A stretch of DNA of 7,072 nt. It comes from Akkermansiaceae bacterium (lineage in GTDB: Bacteria; Verrucomicrobiota; Verrucomicrobiia; Verrucomicrobiales; Akkermansiaceae). Numbering within the stretch: the first letter of the stretch is position 1; each line of letters begins with the position of its first letter. The notes beneath the pieces are model-generated. The model was not told where the DNA came from and made no database searches. It was given only the letters and a program-made list of their open reading frames with translations. Shown here one piece after another: positions 5,649 through 7,072 of the stretch. Location: NCBI GenBank assembly GCA_023300065.1, contig JALZWJ010000080.1, positions 1 through 7,072 of the forward strand, read 5' to 3'. The position numbers and the translations under genes were made by a program.

Positions 5649-6953
5649 ATGGAACAAAACCGCCGCACTGTCATCAAAACCGGGACCGCCGCTTCACTCG
5701 CTGCCGCCGTGCCCAACATTCTCAAAGCTCAAAACACGCCAGACCAGATTAAGATCGGCGTTATCGGCTGTGGTGGTCGTGGAAGCGGCGCCCTCGCGCA
5801 AGCACTCTCCTCCGATCCAAACGTCATTCTCTGGTCCATTGGAGATGCCTTCCAAGCTGGCATCGATAACGCACTCCGCGTCGGGAACCAGAAACCTTAC
5901 GCCGGCCGCATGCAGGCCCCGAAGGAACGCCAGTTTCTAGGCCTTGATGCCTACAAAGGAGTCATCGCCTCTGGAGTGGACGTCGTCCTCCTCTGCACCC
6001 CGCCACACTTCCGCCCCCAGCACCTCCGTGCGGCCGTGGAAGCCGGGAAGCACTCCTTCGTAGAAAAGCCAATGGCGGTCGACATGCCCGGCATCCACTC
6101 CGTCATGGAGTCCACCAAAATGGCGAAGACAAAGGGCCTCGCAATCCAGCACGGCTTCTGCTGGCGCTACCACCCCGGCACCAAGGAAGCTTATGAAAAA
6201 GTCCTCGGCGGCGAGCTGGGCAATGTTGTCTCAGTCTACGGCACCTACATGCTCAACCCCGTGGCCCCTCTCGCCAATGACGTGGCGAAGCCAGCTGGCA
6301 TGGGTGATGTCGAATTCCAAACGCGCTACTGGCAGAACTTCGAGTGGCTCTGCGCCGGCCCCCTCGTCGAGCAGTGCATCCACACCGTTGATAAAGTTGG
6401 CTGGGCCATGAATGACGTCGCCCCCATAGCGGCGGTTGCCAATGGCGGACGCGCGCACCGCGATGACCAATCCAATATCTTCGACCACCACGACGTCGCC
6501 TATGAGTATCCCAACGGCGTCATTGCCCACGTCGGCCAACGCCAGATGAACGGCACCCATAGTGATGTCACGGACCGCGTTTACTGTGAAAACGGCACCA
6601 TGTTCGCCCCCGGCCGCTGCTCCATTAAGGGCCGAGACGGAAAAACGATCTGGCGTAGTCGTCCTGAAAAAGGAAAAGAAGACAACATGTATCAAGTCTG
6701 CCACAACGAGTTCTTCGCAAACCTCCGCGCGGGCAAGATCGTCAACTCAGGCGAATACATGGCCAAGTCCACCGCCCTCGGCCTCCTCGGTCGCGAAGCA
6801 GCCCACACGGGCCAGCGCGTCACCTGGGAAGACTACTGGAAGAGCGAAGAAGACCACGCCCCAGACGACATCCAGTTCGGCGACTCCTTCCCCGTCGCTC
6901 CCGTCCCCATCCCCGGTAAGGAGCGCCCAGCGACCAAGCCCTCCCGCACATAG
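5649..6953 (+). CDS. Tat-exported Gfo/Idh/MocA-family oxidoreductase
   Basis: The product has 434 residues. It opens with a twin-arginine leader: NRRTVIK (4-10), then a short Ala-rich hydrophobic stretch (TGTAASLAAAVP). Export with bound cofactor is therefore expected. The Rossmann fold begins IKIGVIGCGGRGSG (34-47). EKPMAVD (139-145) contains the predicted catalytic K140, and EQCIHTVD (241-248) supplies the H-x-x-D pair (H245, D248). The EKP motif argues against the GH109 branch of the family, which replaces this lysine. The longer length than the cytoplasmic paralogue reflects the leader and a C-terminal extension ending in a Pro-rich tail (VPIPGKERPATKPSRT). A likely role is oxidation of a glycoside in the periplasm to a keto form that DUF1080 proteins can cleave (inference). 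It is divergent from the operon and followed by a strong terminator, so it is probably monocistronic. No ribosome binding site is visible. Confidence 0.9.
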   Translation: MEQNRRTVIKTGTAASLAAAVPNILKAQNTPDQIKIGVIGCGGRGSGALAQALSSDPNVILWSIGDAFQAGIDNALRVGNQKPYAGRMQAPKERQFLGLDAYKGVIASGVDVVLLCTPPHFRPQHLRAAVEAGKHSFVEKPMAVDMPGIHSVMESTKMAKTKGLAIQHGFCWRYHPGTKEAYEKVLGGELGNVVSVYGTYMLNPVAPLANDVAKPAGMGDVEFQTRYWQNFEWLCAGPLVEQCIHTVDKVGWAMNDVAPIAAVANGGRAHRDDQSNIFDHHDVAYEYPNGVIAHVGQRQMNGTHSDVTDRVYCENGTMFAPGRCSIKGRDGKTIWRSRPEKGKEDNMYQVCHNEFFANLRAGKIVNSGEYMAKSTALGLLGREAAHTGQRVTWEDYWKSEEDHAPDDIQFGDSFPVAPVPIPGKERPATKPSRT

Positions 6954-6983
6954 CCCTCTGACTGACTTTCACACTTCGAAGAG

Positions 6984-7022
6984 AAAAAATACGAATCGCG
7001 AAAGCGACTCGTATTTTTTTTT
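6984..7022 (+). terminator. Strong intrinsic terminator, probably bidirectional
   Basis: The two 16-base arms (6984-6999 and 7004-7019) pair with a single A-C mismatch around a GAAA tetraloop (7000-7003). Nine Ts run from 7014 to 7022 on the plus strand. On the minus strand the opposite arm supplies six Ts, so the element can also stop transcription arriving from the right. It lies about 30 bp after the stop of the exported oxidoreductase gene. Confidence 0.92.
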
Positions 7023-7026
7023 GAAC

Positions 7027-7072
7027 TTAAAAAGAGCCACTTGAATAACGCCACATCTCGGTCCCATTCTCC
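7027..7072 (-). CDS. Possible C-terminal end of a convergent gene (partial)
   Basis: On the minus strand one frame reads ENGTEMWRYSSGSF and then TAA at 7029-7027, only 5 bp before the terminator, which also works in this direction. That arrangement suits the 3' end of a convergent gene. Fourteen residues are too few to name a family or to exclude chance. Confidence 0.25.
   Translation of the reverse strand, partial: ENGTEMWRYSSGSF

Noticed and set aside
5466..5657. 63-codon minus-strand ORF across the divergent promoter region
   Set aside because: It overlaps the start of both flanking genes and has no coding character. The region is better explained as regulatory.
6231..6704. 157-codon minus-strand ORF antisense to the exported oxidoreductase
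   Set aside because: It is a shadow of the well-supported plus-strand gene, with no family features of its own.
5649..6953. Exported oxidoreductase as a GH109-type glycosidase
   Set aside because: GH109 members lack the catalytic EKP lysine. Here EKPMAVD is intact, so a dehydrogenase role is preferred.
6562..7044. 160-codon plus-strand ORF overlapping the oxidoreductase 3' end
   Set aside because: It is an out-of-frame, low-complexity Ser/Thr/Pro-rich reading of the real gene and runs through the terminator.

Overview
The window looks like chromosomal DNA from a member of the Planctomycetota-Verrucomicrobiota group, most likely Verrucomicrobiota. The reasons are the combination of a DUF1080 (3-keto-disaccharide hydrolase) protein, two Gfo/Idh/MocA oxidoreductases (one with a twin-arginine leader), a NupG-type transporter beside them, a GbsR/MarR-type regulator, and start codons that mostly lack strong Shine-Dalgarno sequences. 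This assignment is inferred from gene content only. No insertion sequence, tRNA, rRNA, CRISPR array or phage gene was seen.

Left edge (1-637): the 5' part of a GbsR/MarR-type regulator gene on the minus strand runs off the window. Upstream of it lie about 400 bp without a convincing conserved gene. This stretch holds one possible 64-codon ORF with a good ribosome binding site (minus), an overlapping antisense ORF, and two small hairpins.

Centre (638-5518, all minus strand): six genes are packed like one operon. In transcription order they are a NagB-like deaminase, an AraC-type regulator, a nucleoside:H+ symporter-family MFS transporter, a 64-residue single-pass membrane protein, a cytoplasmic Gfo/Idh/MocA oxidoreductase, and a secreted DUF1080 protein. 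Gaps are 4 and 18 bp, then overlaps of 4 and 17 bp, then a gap of 2 bp.

Right part (5519-7072): a 130-bp divergent intergenic region separates the operon from a plus-strand gene for a Tat-exported Gfo/Idh/MocA oxidoreductase. That gene ends at a strong GAAA-loop terminator. The last 46 bases may be the 3' end of a convergent minus-strand gene.

Taken together, the genes suggest uptake and breakdown of a glycoside through 3-keto intermediates. An exported oxidoreductase and a secreted DUF1080 lyase/hydrolase would act outside the cytoplasm, a transporter would bring the product in, and a cytoplasmic oxidoreductase plus a NagB-fold enzyme would finish the job under AraC control. No sugar kinase or NagA-type deacetylase is present. 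The NagB-like protein also differs at positions important for canonical glucosamine-6-phosphate deaminase. The actual substrate is therefore unknown and may be new. The small membrane protein wedged between transporter and oxidoreductase is the least explained component.
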